Shown: positions 1 through 7,801 of the stretch, in pieces
Layout: every line of letters begins with the position of its first letter
How positions within the stretch are numbered: position 1 is the first letter of the stretch
Assembly (NCBI GenBank): GCA_002007745.1
Contig: CP019882.1
Span: forward strand, 5,828,001-5,892,000
Reading direction: 5' to 3'
Source: Mycolicibacterium litorale
GTDB lineage: Bacteria > Actinomycetota > Actinomycetes > Mycobacteriales > Mycobacteriaceae
Length of the DNA: 64,000 nucleotides
Translations under genes and position numbers: made by a program
Notes under the pieces: generated by a model
Databases searched by the model: none
What the model was told of the DNA's origin: nothing
Seen by the model: the letters and a program-made list of their open reading frames with translations, nothing else

Positions 1-300
1 CCGCACGCCTACATCGTGATGACAAGCGAGAATGTCGGCATCCTGGTGCATCTCGGACTTGACACAGTGACCCTCAACGGCGCCGGCTTCACCGCGCGCG
101 CAGCCGAGGCAGACACCGTGACCGCCGGCCAGCCGGTGATCACCTACGACGTTCCGACGGTGGTGGCGGCCGGTTTCAACCCCATCGTTGCGGTGGTGGT
201 GATGGACGAACGCGAGCCGGGTAATGTCGTACCTGGCGACGCCGTCGCGTCCGGCGCTGGAATTGCCGCCGGCTCAGCACTTTTCACCGCCAACAGGTAG
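1..300 (+). CDS. crr: PTS system glucose-type EIIA component (5' partial)
   Basis: C-terminal part of a cytoplasmic EIIA-Glc-type phosphocarrier; the reading frame is open from base 1, so the start lies outside the window. The signature GILVHLGLDTV includes the His (codon 49-51) that accepts phosphate from HPr and passes it to EIIB. The rest of the domain (GQPVITYDVP, NPIVAVVVMDE) fits the family. The gene stops 15 nt before nagB and is followed by nagA, so it most likely serves N-acetylglucosamine uptake, with the EIIBC permease gene probably upstream. The substrate is inferred from context; EIIA-Glc proteins can serve several sugars. Confidence 0.9.
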   Translation, partial: PHAYIVMTSENVGILVHLGLDTVTLNGAGFTARAAEADTVTAGQPVITYDVPTVVAAGFNPIVAVVVMDEREPGNVVPGDAVASGAGIAAGSALFTANR

Positions 301-315
301 GACTCGGTCAGGTTC

Positions 316-1101
316 ATGGAAGTCGTCATCCTCGAGGACACCCAGCAGATCGGCACTGTCGCCGCGGACGCCATCGAGGCGCTGTTGACCAGCAAGCCCA
401 CGGCGGTGCTGGGGTTGGCGACCGGGTCGTCCCCGCTGGCCATCTACGACGAACTGGTAGCGCGCCAACAGGCCGGCCGGATTTCGTTCAGCCAGGCCCG
501 CGGCTTCACCCTCGACGAGTACGTCGGCCTGCCGGCCGATCACCCCGAGCGCTACCGCAACGTGATCGACACGGTCTTCGTCTCGCGGGTCGACTTCGCT
601 CCCGGCGCGGTGGCCGGCCCGGACGGTCTGGCCGCCGACATCCCGGCAGCGTGCGCCGAGTACGAGGAGGCGATCAGCGCCGCCGGCGGGGTCGATCTGC
701 AGATCCTGGGCATCGGCACCGACGGCCACATCGGCTTCAACGAACCGGGCTCGTCGCTGGCCTCGCGAACCCGGATCAAGACACTGACCCGCCAGACCCG
801 CGTCGACAACGCCCGCTTCTTCGACGGCGACGTCGACCGGGTCCCGACGCACTGCCTGACCCAGGGGCTGGGGACCATCATGGCGGCCCGCCACGTGATC
901 CTGGTGGCCACCGGCCGCAACAAGGCCGAAGCGGTCCACCACCTGGCCGAAGGACCGGTGAGCGCGATGTGGCCGGCGACGGTCTTACAACACCATCCGC
1001 ACGTGACGGTCCTACTCGACGGTGCTGCGGCCCGGCGCCTGCAGCTCGCCGAGTACTACCGGGAGACCTATCGATCAAAGCCCGGGTGGCAGGGCATCTG
1101 A
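316..1101 (+). CDS. nagB: Glucosamine-6-phosphate deaminase
   Basis: Converts glucosamine-6-phosphate to fructose-6-phosphate and ammonia, the step linking amino-sugar catabolism to glycolysis. The 261 aa product has the usual NagB length. It carries the phosphate loop GLATGSSP (residues 33-40), LDEY (66-69) whose Asp67 matches the proton-abstracting Asp of E. coli NagB, and GIGTDGHIGFNEP (132-144) with the catalytic Asp136, His138 and Glu143 equivalents. The stop codon directly abuts the GTG of nagA, so the two are co-translated, and EIIA lies 15 nt upstream. I chose the ATG at 316 because the sequence from there aligns with the start of the NagB fold. Confidence 0.95.
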   Translation: MEVVILEDTQQIGTVAADAIEALLTSKPTAVLGLATGSSPLAIYDELVARQQAGRISFSQARGFTLDEYVGLPADHPERYRNVIDTVFVSRVDFAPGAVAGPDGLAADIPAACAEYEEAISAAGGVDLQILGIGTDGHIGFNEPGSSLASRTRIKTLTRQTRVDNARFFDGDVDRVPTHCLTQGLGTIMAARHVILVATGRNKAEAVHHLAEGPVSAMWPATVLQHHPHVTVLLDGAAARRLQLAEYYRETYRSKPGWQGI

Positions 1102-2247
1102 GTGCTGCTGACCGCACAGACCCTGCTCACCGGCCAGGAGTTGTTGCGGCCCGGATGGGTCGAGGTCGCGGGCGACACGGTGCGGCGGGTCGGAGCAGGA
1201 GCCCCGCCCCGCCCGGCCGACCACGACCTGGACACGGTGGTCCCGGGTTTCGTCGACACCCACATCCACGGCGGCGGCGGTGCCGACTTCTCGCAGGCAA
1301 CCCCGGCGGCCACCGCGGCCGCGGCCGACCTGCACCGGCGACACGGCACCACCACGCTGGTGGCCTCGCTGGTGTCGGCCGGGCCGGCGGATCTGCTCCG
1401 GCAGGTGGCGGAACTCGCCGAGCAGGTGCGCGACGGCGTGATCGCGGGCATCCACCTGGAGGGGCCGTGGCTGTCCGCACAGCGGTGCGGGGCGCACGAC
1501 CCGGTACTGCTGCGCGACCCGGACGCCGCCGAAGTCAGCCGGGTGCTCGACAGCGGTGACGGCACCATCCGCATGGTGACCCTCGCGCCCGAACGCACCG
1601 GCGCGCTGGCGGCCATCGAGCGGGTCGTGGGCGCCGGCGCAGTGGCCGCGGTCGGCCACACCGAGGCCACCTACGCGCAGACCCGAACGGCGATCGCTGC
1701 CGGCGCAACCGTGGGCACGCACCTGTTCAACGCGATGCGGCCCATCCACCACCGCGAGCCCGGCCCGGTGATCGCCCTGCTGGACGACCCGCGCGTGACC
1801 GTCGAGCTGATCGCCGACGGAGTGCACGTCGACGCCGCCCTGTATCGGCACGTCGCCCGCACTGTCGGACCGGACCGCTTGACGCTGATCACCGATGCGA
1901 TGGCCGCCGCCGGCGCAGCCGACGGCGCGTATGAGATCGGACCGATGGCGGTCGACGTCGCCGACGGGGTCGCCCGCCTGGCCGGAACGTCGACCATCGC
2001 CGGGAGTACCGCGACGATGGACCGGGTGTTCCGGTTCGCCGTCGCCCACAGCGGACTCCCCCGCGACCAGGCGCTGATGCTCGCCGTCCGGCAGTCCTCG
2101 ATCAATCCCGCTCGGGCGCTGGGGCTTTCGTCGCCGCTGCTGGCCACCGGCGCGCGGGCCGACCTGGTCGCGCTGGATGCCGAGCTGGCCGTGACCGACG
2201 TCCTGCACGCTGGCCTGTGGGTGACATCGCCCAACGAGTCTGCCTGA
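1102..2247 (+). CDS. nagA: N-acetylglucosamine-6-phosphate deacetylase
   Basis: Deacetylates GlcNAc-6-phosphate to glucosamine-6-phosphate, the substrate of NagB. The 381 aa protein is an amidohydrolase-superfamily TIM barrel. The metal motif HIH is at residues 54-56 in GFVDTHIHGG, HLEGPWLS carries the metal-binding Glu, VGHTEATY a ligand His, and LITDAMAAAG the catalytic Asp. Translation starts with GTG immediately after the nagB stop, with no intergenic base, so translational coupling is likely. The order EIIA-nagB-nagA gives a complete uptake and breakdown route for GlcNAc, which these bacteria may take from chitin or recycled peptidoglycan. Confidence 0.95.
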   Translation: MLLTAQTLLTGQELLRPGWVEVAGDTVRRVGAGAPPRPADHDLDTVVPGFVDTHIHGGGGADFSQATPAATAAAADLHRRHGTTTLVASLVSAGPADLLRQVAELAEQVRDGVIAGIHLEGPWLSAQRCGAHDPVLLRDPDAAEVSRVLDSGDGTIRMVTLAPERTGALAAIERVVGAGAVAAVGHTEATYAQTRTAIAAGATVGTHLFNAMRPIHHREPGPVIALLDDPRVTVELIADGVHVDAALYRHVARTVGPDRLTLITDAMAAAGAADGAYEIGPMAVDVADGVARLAGTSTIAGSTATMDRVFRFAVAHSGLPRDQALMLAVRQSSINPARALGLSSPLLATGARADLVALDAELAVTDVLHAGLWVTSPNESA

Positions 2248-2313
2248 TAACAAAGGCATTACGACTGGCATTACCACCCGCATGGCAGCCGCGGGGTAGG
2301 CCTGCACCGCTGT

Positions 2314-2319
2314 TAACTT
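2314..2319 (+). promoter_or_regulatory. -10 element for leaderless Ag85-type gene
   Basis: TAACTT fits the mycobacterial TANNNT -10 consensus. Transcription starting 7 nt after it would begin on the GTG at 2326, giving a leaderless mRNA. No Shine-Dalgarno sequence is visible upstream, which supports this. Prediction from spacing only. Confidence 0.45.
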
Positions 2320-2325
2320 GCCGTG

Positions 2326-3318
2326 GTGTCGACATCTGTGCGAGGTCTGCCGGCCTACCGGGCCGTCGTCACCGTCGTGCTGACGCTGGTACTCGCGCTG
2401 GGCCTGCTCAGCGGCGCGCCGGGTACCGCCGCTGCCTACTCGCGCGCGGGACTGCCCGTCGAAGCGCTGGATGTACCGTCCCCGGCGATGGGCCGCACCA
2501 TCCGGGTGCAGTTCCAGGGTGGCGGCCCGCACGCGGTCTACCTCCTGGACGGCCTGCGCGCACAGGACGACGCCAACGGCTGGGACATCAACACCGCCGC
2601 GTTCGAGTGGTACTACCAGTCCGGGCTGTCGCTGGTGTTGCCAGTCGGCGGTCAATCGAGCTTCTACAGCGACTGGTATCAGCCGGCTGCCGGCTCGAAC
2701 GGGACCCTGACCTACAAGTGGGAGACCTTCCTGACCCAGGAGCTTCCCGCGTGGCTGGCCACCAACCGCGGCATCGCCGTGACGGGTAACGCGGTTGTGG
2801 GCCTGTCGATGTCGGGCAGCGCCGCCCTGACCCTGGCGATCTGGCATCCCATGCAGTTCATCTTCGCCAGTTCGCTGTCCGGATTTCTCAACCCCTCGCT
2901 GGGTCTGTGGCCGACGCTGATCGGGCTGGCCATGAAAGATGCCGGCGGGTACCGGGCCACCGACATGTGGGGCCCGTCCGGTGACCCGGCCTGGCAGCGC
3001 AACGACCCCATGGTCAACATTGGGCGGCTGGTGGCCAACGGCACCGCGGTGTGGATCTACTGCGGCACGGGTGCGCCCTCGGAACTGGACAACAGCGACG
3101 ATCCCAGCTTCGGCGGGTTGTTCACCGCCGGATACCTGGAGAACATCACCCAGAACACCAACAAGGAGTTCCAGCGCAACTACCTGGCCGCCGGTGGGCG
3201 AAACGCGGTGTTCAATTTCCCGCCGAGCGGAACTCACAGCTGGGGATACTGGGGCGCGCAGTTGCAGGCGATGAAGGGCGACCTGCAGCGGGTGCTGGGC
3301 GCCACCCCGACCGGGTGA
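2326..3318 (+). CDS. Antigen 85-family mycolyltransferase/esterase
   Basis: Secreted alpha/beta hydrolase of the antigen 85 (Fbp) family, which transfers mycolic acids to trehalose and arabinogalactan in the cell envelope. An N-terminal hydrophobic signal sequence (about residues 12-38) ends in an Ala-rich cleavage region. The family blocks SSFYSDWY, YKWETFLTQELPAWL, AGGRNAVFNFPP and GTHSWGYWGAQL are all present. Catalytic residues are the Ser in GLSMSG (about residue 161), the Glu in GAPSELD, and the His in THSWGYW. The Cys pair found near the DWY motif of classical Ag85 proteins is missing (PAAGSNG), so this is a divergent paralogue. GTG at 2323 is an alternative start one codon upstream; 2326 fits a leaderless transcript. 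Confidence 0.9.
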   Translation: MSTSVRGLPAYRAVVTVVLTLVLALGLLSGAPGTAAAYSRAGLPVEALDVPSPAMGRTIRVQFQGGGPHAVYLLDGLRAQDDANGWDINTAAFEWYYQSGLSLVLPVGGQSSFYSDWYQPAAGSNGTLTYKWETFLTQELPAWLATNRGIAVTGNAVVGLSMSGSAALTLAIWHPMQFIFASSLSGFLNPSLGLWPTLIGLAMKDAGGYRATDMWGPSGDPAWQRNDPMVNIGRLVANGTAVWIYCGTGAPSELDNSDDPSFGGLFTAGYLENITQNTNKEFQRNYLAAGGRNAVFNFPPSGTHSWGYWGAQLQAMKGDLQRVLGATPTG

Positions 3319-3394
3319 CCCGCCCTGTCGAGAGAAACTTGTCGTACCCCGGGTGCATGGTGGCGAGGAGCCAGCCGACGAAAGGGGCACCGCG

Positions 3395-3862
3395 ATGTGC
3401 TGGATGTGCGACCACCCGGGCAGTACCGTCACCGACTACCTCGACGAGGTGCGGAGCACGATCCTGCGGCGGGGTTGGGCGGTGCAGTACGTGGAGAACC
3501 CGCAGCTGCCTTACGCGTATACCGTCGGCCTCACCGACTACCAGGTGCCCGAGCTGCTGATCACCAACGCGTCGCCACAGCGTGCGTCACGAATTCTGAA
3601 CAGGTCGGCCGAACACGTCCTACGCGGCACCCAACTCACCGCGGGGCGGCAGTTCACTCTGTGCGGCGGGCCGATGCTGGAGGTGGTCGACGTCGAGCAC
3701 CCCGATGTGCACCTGGCCATGGCGGTCGCCCTGTACGGCGACGCGGTCCGGGCCCAGCAGCTGGTCTGGGCGGACGGCCGGGGCCGTTGGCCGTGGGCCG
3801 CCGACTTCTGTGACCGCGAAAGTCGCCAACCGGTTCTGGGGATCCGCGCCGGGGTTGCGTGA
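3395..3862 (+). CDS. DUF4262 domain-containing protein
   Basis: Small soluble protein of 155 aa without signal peptide or membrane segment. It begins with a Cys-rich MCWMCDHPG, followed by YAYTVGL and a conserved Glu-Leu-Leu block (QVPELLITN), matching the DUF4262 family of unknown function. The ATG at 3395 is preceded by GAAAGGGG at good spacing; an in-frame ATG at 3353 lacks such a site. Nothing in the neighbourhood (Ag85 upstream, a small membrane protein downstream) indicates a role. The two N-terminal Cys could bind metal or be redox-active, but that is speculation. Confidence 0.8.
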   Translation: MCWMCDHPGSTVTDYLDEVRSTILRRGWAVQYVENPQLPYAYTVGLTDYQVPELLITNASPQRASRILNRSAEHVLRGTQLTAGRQFTLCGGPMLEVVDVEHPDVHLAMAVALYGDAVRAQQLVWADGRGRWPWAADFCDRESRQPVLGIRAGVA

Positions 3863-3917
3863 CCGGGGAGACTGCCACGGCGCCAGCGCACACAGGAACG
3901 GCAGATAGGGTTCGCGC

Positions 3918-4232
3918 GTGGCGCACAGCATCGTGTTGGTGGACAGCAAGACCGCCAGCACGCTGGCTCAGGTGCTACCGCTGTTGCTGCTCACCTTGGC
4001 GGTGGAACTGCGCCGCACACAACGTCATCGGCGATTGTCCCGGGTGCGGATCGGCGTGTTCCTGGCCTTGTTCGGAGTGATCGAAACCGTCCTGGTGCTC
4101 TCCATCGACGGCGCGTTCTTCCCGTTCCAATGGTTCGACATCGTCTCGGCCGCAATCATCTTCGGGTTGATGTCGCTGATCTTCACGCTGTCGCTGTCGG
4201 ATCCGTCGAACGACCGGGACGATCAGCGTTAG
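3918..4232 (+). CDS. Small membrane protein of unknown function
   Basis: 104 aa protein with three predicted hydrophobic segments: about residues 16-29 (VLPLLLLTLAVEL), 46-64 (IGVFLALFGVIETVLVLSI) and 73-94. A basic loop RRTQRHRRLSRVR lies between the first two and a charged tail closes the protein. I recognise no family. The GTG start lies 55 nt after the DUF4262 gene, and the stop overlaps by 4 nt the end of the convergent DsbA-like gene. Confidence 0.65.
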   Translation: MAHSIVLVDSKTASTLAQVLPLLLLTLAVELRRTQRHRRLSRVRIGVFLALFGVIETVLVLSIDGAFFPFQWFDIVSAAIIFGLMSLIFTLSLSDPSNDRDDQR

Positions 4233-4921
4233 TCGCCGAAACCGATCACTTCGCCGCGGTTGATCGACACCCAGTCGCGGGCCTGCAGGTAGGGCCGGAA
4301 CGTCTCGGCGATCAGCCGTTCGTCGGCCGGTGTCTTGGGCCGCTGCAGTTCGTACAGGTGCGGGAATTCCGTCCATGCGGCGACGGCATCCCACAGCCGG
4401 ACCGCGGCTTCGCCGGTGGGTGGTTCGATGAGCACGGGCCCGAACAAGCACTGCCCGTCGGGGAAGAACAACGTCGGCACGCCGTATCCGTCGGCCGCCA
4501 CGACGCGGCGGTGGTCGGCCAGGACTTCGTCGCTGGTGGTGGGGTCGGCGATGGCCTGGTCGACGAGTGCCGGATCGAAACCCAGTTCGGCGAGCAGGTG
4601 CCGGGCCACCGCGGGGTCGTGGGGTTTGTGGCCGTCGACGTGCAGGGCGCGACCGGCACGCTCGTACCAGGCCTCCAGGTCGGCCATCGACCGGCGCCGC
4701 AGCAGCGCCCCGATCCGCATCATCGACCACCCGTAGGACCAGTCCCGCTCCCACGGATGCTTCTTGCCCTCTTGGCGGTTGATCTCCTCCAAGCTGAAGA
4801 AACGCCAGTTGACTTCCAGATCCGTGCGGTCGCGCACCTCCCGGATCCACCGCGACGTCTGGTATGCGTAGGGGCACATGACGTCGAAGTGGAAGTCGAC
4901 GGATTTCGGCCGGCCGGTCAC
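4229..4921 (-). CDS. DsbA-family (mycothiol-dependent nitroreductase-like) oxidoreductase
   Basis: Cytoplasmic thioredoxin-fold protein of 230 aa resembling the mycobacterial DsbA-like Rv2466c group (mycothiol-dependent reductase). The N-terminal FHFDVMCPYAYQTSRWI aligns with the active site of that group, but the motif is C16-P-Y-A, so the second Cys of CxxC is missing and a monothiol mechanism is expected. A helical insertion follows, then the cis-Pro region GVPTLFF and FGPVLIEPP. The GTG start overlaps the stop of the upstream MDMPI-like gene (GTGA), so the pair is translationally coupled. Both partners belong to families that can use mycothiol, which suggests a shared detoxification role. 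Confidence 0.8.
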   Translation of the reverse strand: MTGRPKSVDFHFDVMCPYAYQTSRWIREVRDRTDLEVNWRFFSLEEINRQEGKKHPWERDWSYGWSMMRIGALLRRRSMADLEAWYERAGRALHVDGHKPHDPAVARHLLAELGFDPALVDQAIADPTTSDEVLADHRRVVAADGYGVPTLFFPDGQCLFGPVLIEPPTGEAAVRLWDAVAAWTEFPHLYELQRPKTPADERLIAETFRPYLQARDWVSINRGEVIGFGD

Positions 4922-5700
4922 ATCGTGAACCGGAGATTGCGGGCCGCTCGTTCACCCAGTTCGGCGTCGCCGGTCCAGCTGACCGCGCCGGAATCGATCT
5001 GAGCCTGCGGGTCGATACGCCCGGAGGCCAGCATGACGAACGTGGTCGAGTCGGTGGTCAGCGTGACGTCCGGATCGTCGAGATGATCGACGCGCGCGGC
5101 GCGCCCGTTCACGGCGACGTCGATGTCCCGTTCGATCGGTCCGGTGAGCCGGAAGGCGATGCTGCGGCCTTCGGGCAGCCCCACCTTCTTGCCGACGATG
5201 TATCCGATGGAACCCTCGACCTCGGCGAGCGCGATCTCGGCGGCGATGCCGGCGTCGTCGGTGCGTCGCCCCAACGGGATGGTGATGTCCCGTTCGTGCA
5301 CCCAGAAATCGAAGACCCGGATCTCCAGGAACCGTCCGTAGCGGCCGGGGCCGACGGGCATCCACGACGGGCGGTCCAGATCAGCAGCGGTCAACGCGTC
5401 CAGATCCTGGCGTCTGCGGTCATAGACGGCATGGACCTTCTGGGCCAGGATCGCCGGGTCGTCGGTGCCGGCCAGGAAGTCGGCGGCCCGCTCCAACGGT
5501 GGCGGGGTGGTGTCGTCCTGCGGCAACCAGCCTGCCATCACCGCCTCGATGCTGGTGACGTGCTGGACGACGTCGCGCATCTTCCACTCCGGGCACAGCG
5601 ACTGAGCCGTCCACTCGGCGTCGGTGAGGTCGGCGCACAACCCCTCGATCGAGGAGTAACACTCCTGCAGCGCGGTCCGGATGTCGTCCAGGCTCCTCAT
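4918..5700 (-). CDS. Maleylpyruvate isomerase-family (DinB-like) mycothiol-dependent enzyme
   Basis: 260 aa protein with an N-terminal DinB/MDMPI four-helix bundle: LCADLTDAEWTAQSLCPEWKM, then a metal-ligand His in VVQHVTSIE and WVHERDI with further ligands. A C-terminal domain follows. The family includes mycothiol-dependent maleylpyruvate isomerase and many mycothiol transferases of unknown substrate. The ATG at 5700 has a strong GAGGAGG site a few bases upstream; a farther in-frame start at 5739 does not. It forms a two-gene operon with the overlapping DsbA-like gene. The substrate cannot be read from sequence. Confidence 0.85.
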   Translation of the reverse strand: MRSLDDIRTALQECYSSIEGLCADLTDAEWTAQSLCPEWKMRDVVQHVTSIEAVMAGWLPQDDTTPPPLERAADFLAGTDDPAILAQKVHAVYDRRRQDLDALTAADLDRPSWMPVGPGRYGRFLEIRVFDFWVHERDITIPLGRRTDDAGIAAEIALAEVEGSIGYIVGKKVGLPEGRSIAFRLTGPIERDIDVAVNGRAARVDHLDDPDVTLTTDSTTFVMLASGRIDPQAQIDSGAVSWTGDAELGERAARNLRFTM

Positions 5701-5764
5701 TGATGCCTCCTCGCTGCCCCCGGGCGGTTTCCCGATCAAAATACGCCCAGCCCGCCGGCCGACG

Positions 5765-6346
5765 TCAGCCGGCAGCGTTGAGCAGCAGCGCCGGGCAATT
5801 ACCGGCGGCGTCGGTGGCCAGCTCGAAATGCCACAGTTCGTTGGCGTAGATCTGACAGAGCCCGAACCTCGCGCCGTTGGCGATCAACCACTGGTCAGCG
5901 CCCACACCGCCGACGTCGACCGCCTGCCCGACGACGTGCTTCGAGGCGGCCGGCGTCTGCACATACTGGCGAGCGGCCGCCATGCTGCCGTAGGTCGTGA
6001 CCGCCTCGTCGAGCAGGCGTTGCTGAAATTCCGGGGAACGCCAACCGGAGGTGATGGTCATGACGACGCCGTCCGCCGACGCCGCGGTCGCGGCGTGTTG
6101 GATGGCGTCGAGCAGCCGAGGGTCCAGGTTGCCCACCGCAGGATTGTCGACGTCGAACGGGGTCAGGGTCTGGCCGTCGGCCAGCGAACCGTCACCCGGC
6201 GCCACCGTGGGAGGTTGAACGCTGACGGTGTTGTCCACCAGAACGATTGGTGAATGGCCTGCTGTGCCGGCGGCGTTCGCCGCCACCGCCGCGGTGACGG
6301 CGACGCTCAGGACGCCGGCTGCGACAGCGGTGCTGTTGATCCACAT
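5765..6346 (-). CDS. Secreted M15-family D-alanyl-D-alanine carboxypeptidase
   Basis: 193 aa exported peptidase of the VanY/DacB-like M15 family, acting on peptidoglycan peptides. An Ala-rich signal/anchor sequence covers residues 6-30. The zinc-site motifs are present: a helix around residues 95-110 with GWRSPEFQQRLL, then SKHVVGQAVDVGG (His and Asp ligands) and NELWHFELA (catalytic Glu and third His ligand). It stops soon after WHFE, as usual for compact M15 enzymes. The gene is divergent from a secreted lytic transglycosylase 89 bp away, so two wall-degrading enzymes share this control region. Confidence 0.88.
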   Translation of the reverse strand: MWINSTAVAAGVLSVAVTAAVAANAAGTAGHSPIVLVDNTVSVQPPTVAPGDGSLADGQTLTPFDVDNPAVGNLDPRLLDAIQHAATAASADGVVMTITSGWRSPEFQQRLLDEAVTTYGSMAAARQYVQTPAASKHVVGQAVDVGGVGADQWLIANGARFGLCQIYANELWHFELATDAAGNCPALLLNAAG

Positions 6347-6434
6347 GATCTATCGATCTTCGCGGTGGGCCGCACCGCAGGCAAACTGCGGCCAATCCGG
6401 CGCGCCGCCCGGCGTCGTGGGACACACTCGGTTG

Positions 6435-7385
6435 GTGCGCAGCCGGCTATGGACATCGACCGCGGCCGCGGTCGTGGTCGCGGTGGCCAGCTGTTCAGCC
6501 CCGGGCGTCCTGCCGGCGGGGCGCCCCGGCGCCGGGTCGCCCGCCACGTCGGCGCCCAGAGCTGCGCTGGTGTCGACGACGGCACTGCCGGACGACTCGG
6601 CCACTGCGGCCGGGGCGCAACCGCGGCTGGCTGCCGACCCCGCCCAACTCGGGGATGATCTGGTAGCCGACGAGACCGCCTTGCGGGACCCGGCGACACC
6701 CGAGGCCGCTCTGCTGACCGCCGCACGACGTCAGCAGGCCGCTTATCGCAGCATCGGACACCACCCGGACTGGGACGCGGTCATCCGGGCGCGCATCCCG
6801 CCGTCGCTGGCCGAGGTCTACGAGCGCAACGTCGATGCCCGACGACAGCTCAACGCCCTGGTCCACGTTCGAGATACCTTGCCGGCGTGGCACATTGAGC
6901 AGCCAGCCCCGGCAGAGCAGCTCCTCGGCTTCTACCGGGAGGCCGAAGCGGCCAGCGGTGTGGGCTGGAATTACCTGGCTGCGATCAACTTGATCGAGAC
7001 TCGGCTGGGCAGCATCACCGGTGTCAGCACCGCCGGCGCAGACGGCCCCATGCAATTCCTGCCTGCGACGTTCGCTGCGTACGGCGATGGGGGCGACATC
7101 CGCTCCCCGCGCGACAGCATCCTGGCCGCCGGGCGGTACCTGGCCGCCAACGATTTCGCTACCGACCCCGACCACGCCATCTACCGCTACAACCATTCCG
7201 ACCACTATGTGGCCGCCGTCAAGCAGTATGCCGCGGTGCTGGGCGCCGACCCAGCCGCCTTCGCCGGCTACTACCGCTGGGATGTGTACTGCGCCACCGT
7301 CGACGGCGATGTGCTGCTGCCGATCGGATACTCTGCCGACACACCGATCCCGGTCGGCGAGTACCTGGCCACCCACCCGCAGTAG
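6435..7385 (+). CDS. Lipoprotein lytic murein transglycosylase
   Basis: 316 aa exported enzyme that cleaves the glycan strands of peptidoglycan. The N-terminus has a basic start, a hydrophobic stretch and a lipobox ending at the Cys of VAVASC, so it should be membrane-anchored. After a low-complexity linker, the SLT domain spans roughly residues 170-270, with the catalytic Glu in NLIETRLG and the diagnostic AGADGPMQFLPATFAAYG and YNHSDHYVAAV. The GTG at 6435 is chosen because the signal peptide begins there; no strong ribosome site is visible. It is divergent from the M15 carboxypeptidase. Confidence 0.88.
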   Translation: MRSRLWTSTAAAVVVAVASCSAPGVLPAGRPGAGSPATSAPRAALVSTTALPDDSATAAGAQPRLAADPAQLGDDLVADETALRDPATPEAALLTAARRQQAAYRSIGHHPDWDAVIRARIPPSLAEVYERNVDARRQLNALVHVRDTLPAWHIEQPAPAEQLLGFYREAEAASGVGWNYLAAINLIETRLGSITGVSTAGADGPMQFLPATFAAYGDGGDIRSPRDSILAAGRYLAANDFATDPDHAIYRYNHSDHYVAAVKQYAAVLGADPAAFAGYYRWDVYCATVDGDVLLPIGYSADTPIPVGEYLATHPQ

Positions 7386-7401
7386 CCAGGTACCGCACCG
7401 C

Positions 7402-7554
7402 TCAGGTCTCGTCGGCGACGTGGTGGCGGTCCAGCTCACCGCCCGGCGCATCGGGATCGTCACTCTGGTGATCCAGCTGCTGCTGCAGAATGCGCTGTTC
7501 CTCGGTCGCCTGGCGAGCATCCGCCGGTGTCGGCGGCTGGTTACCTCGCTGCAT
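7402..7554 (-). CDS. Small hydrophilic protein downstream of CsbD
   Basis: A 50-codon frame starting 5 nt after the csbD stop, in the same direction. The product is acidic and Gln-rich (TEEQRILQQQLDHQSDDPD) with no signal or membrane segment. It begins with ATG but has no clear ribosome site, so translation would depend on coupling to csbD. Its position in operon with CsbD suggests a stress-related accessory, but I know no family. It could be a chance frame. Confidence 0.4.
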   Translation of the reverse strand: MQRGNQPPTPADARQATEEQRILQQQLDHQSDDPDAPGGELDRHHVADET

Positions 7555-7559
7555 GCCGG

Positions 7560-7733
7560 TCAGTTCTTGAAGGCGTCTTTGATCTTTTCGCCGGCGTCCT
7601 TGAGGTTGGCCTTGGCCTGGTCGATCTTGCCTTCGTTCTCGGTGCTCTTGTCGCCGGTGGCCTTGCCGGCACCTTCCTTGGCCTTGCCGGCCAGGTCGTC
7701 GGCCTTGTTGCTGATCTTGTCGGAGATACCCAT
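7560..7733 (-). CDS. CsbD-family stress protein
   Basis: 57 aa highly charged, Lys/Ala/Gly-rich protein: ISNKADDLAGKAKEGAGKA, then EGKIDQAKANLKDAGEKIKDAFKN. This matches the CsbD family of small stress-induced proteins, which belong to general stress regulons in many bacteria; their molecular role is unknown. The ATG is preceded by GAAAGGGA at good spacing. The nickel-SOD protease gene ends about 70 nt upstream on the same strand, so a separate promoter or read-through are both possible. Confidence 0.85.
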   Translation of the reverse strand: MGISDKISNKADDLAGKAKEGAGKATGDKSTENEGKIDQAKANLKDAGEKIKDAFKN

Positions 7734-7801
7734 CAGACGGTCCCTTTCGTTATTCGGCCCGCAACCCAAGGCGCGGGCCCGGTCGCGCTGTGGGTACCTC
7801 C

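Noticed and set aside
1075..3432. Very long minus-strand open frame (785 codons) across nagA and the Ag85 gene
   Set aside because: Mirror of high-GC coding sequence on the other strand; low-complexity Arg/Gly/Gln-rich product with no motif, while the plus strand gives clear conserved proteins.
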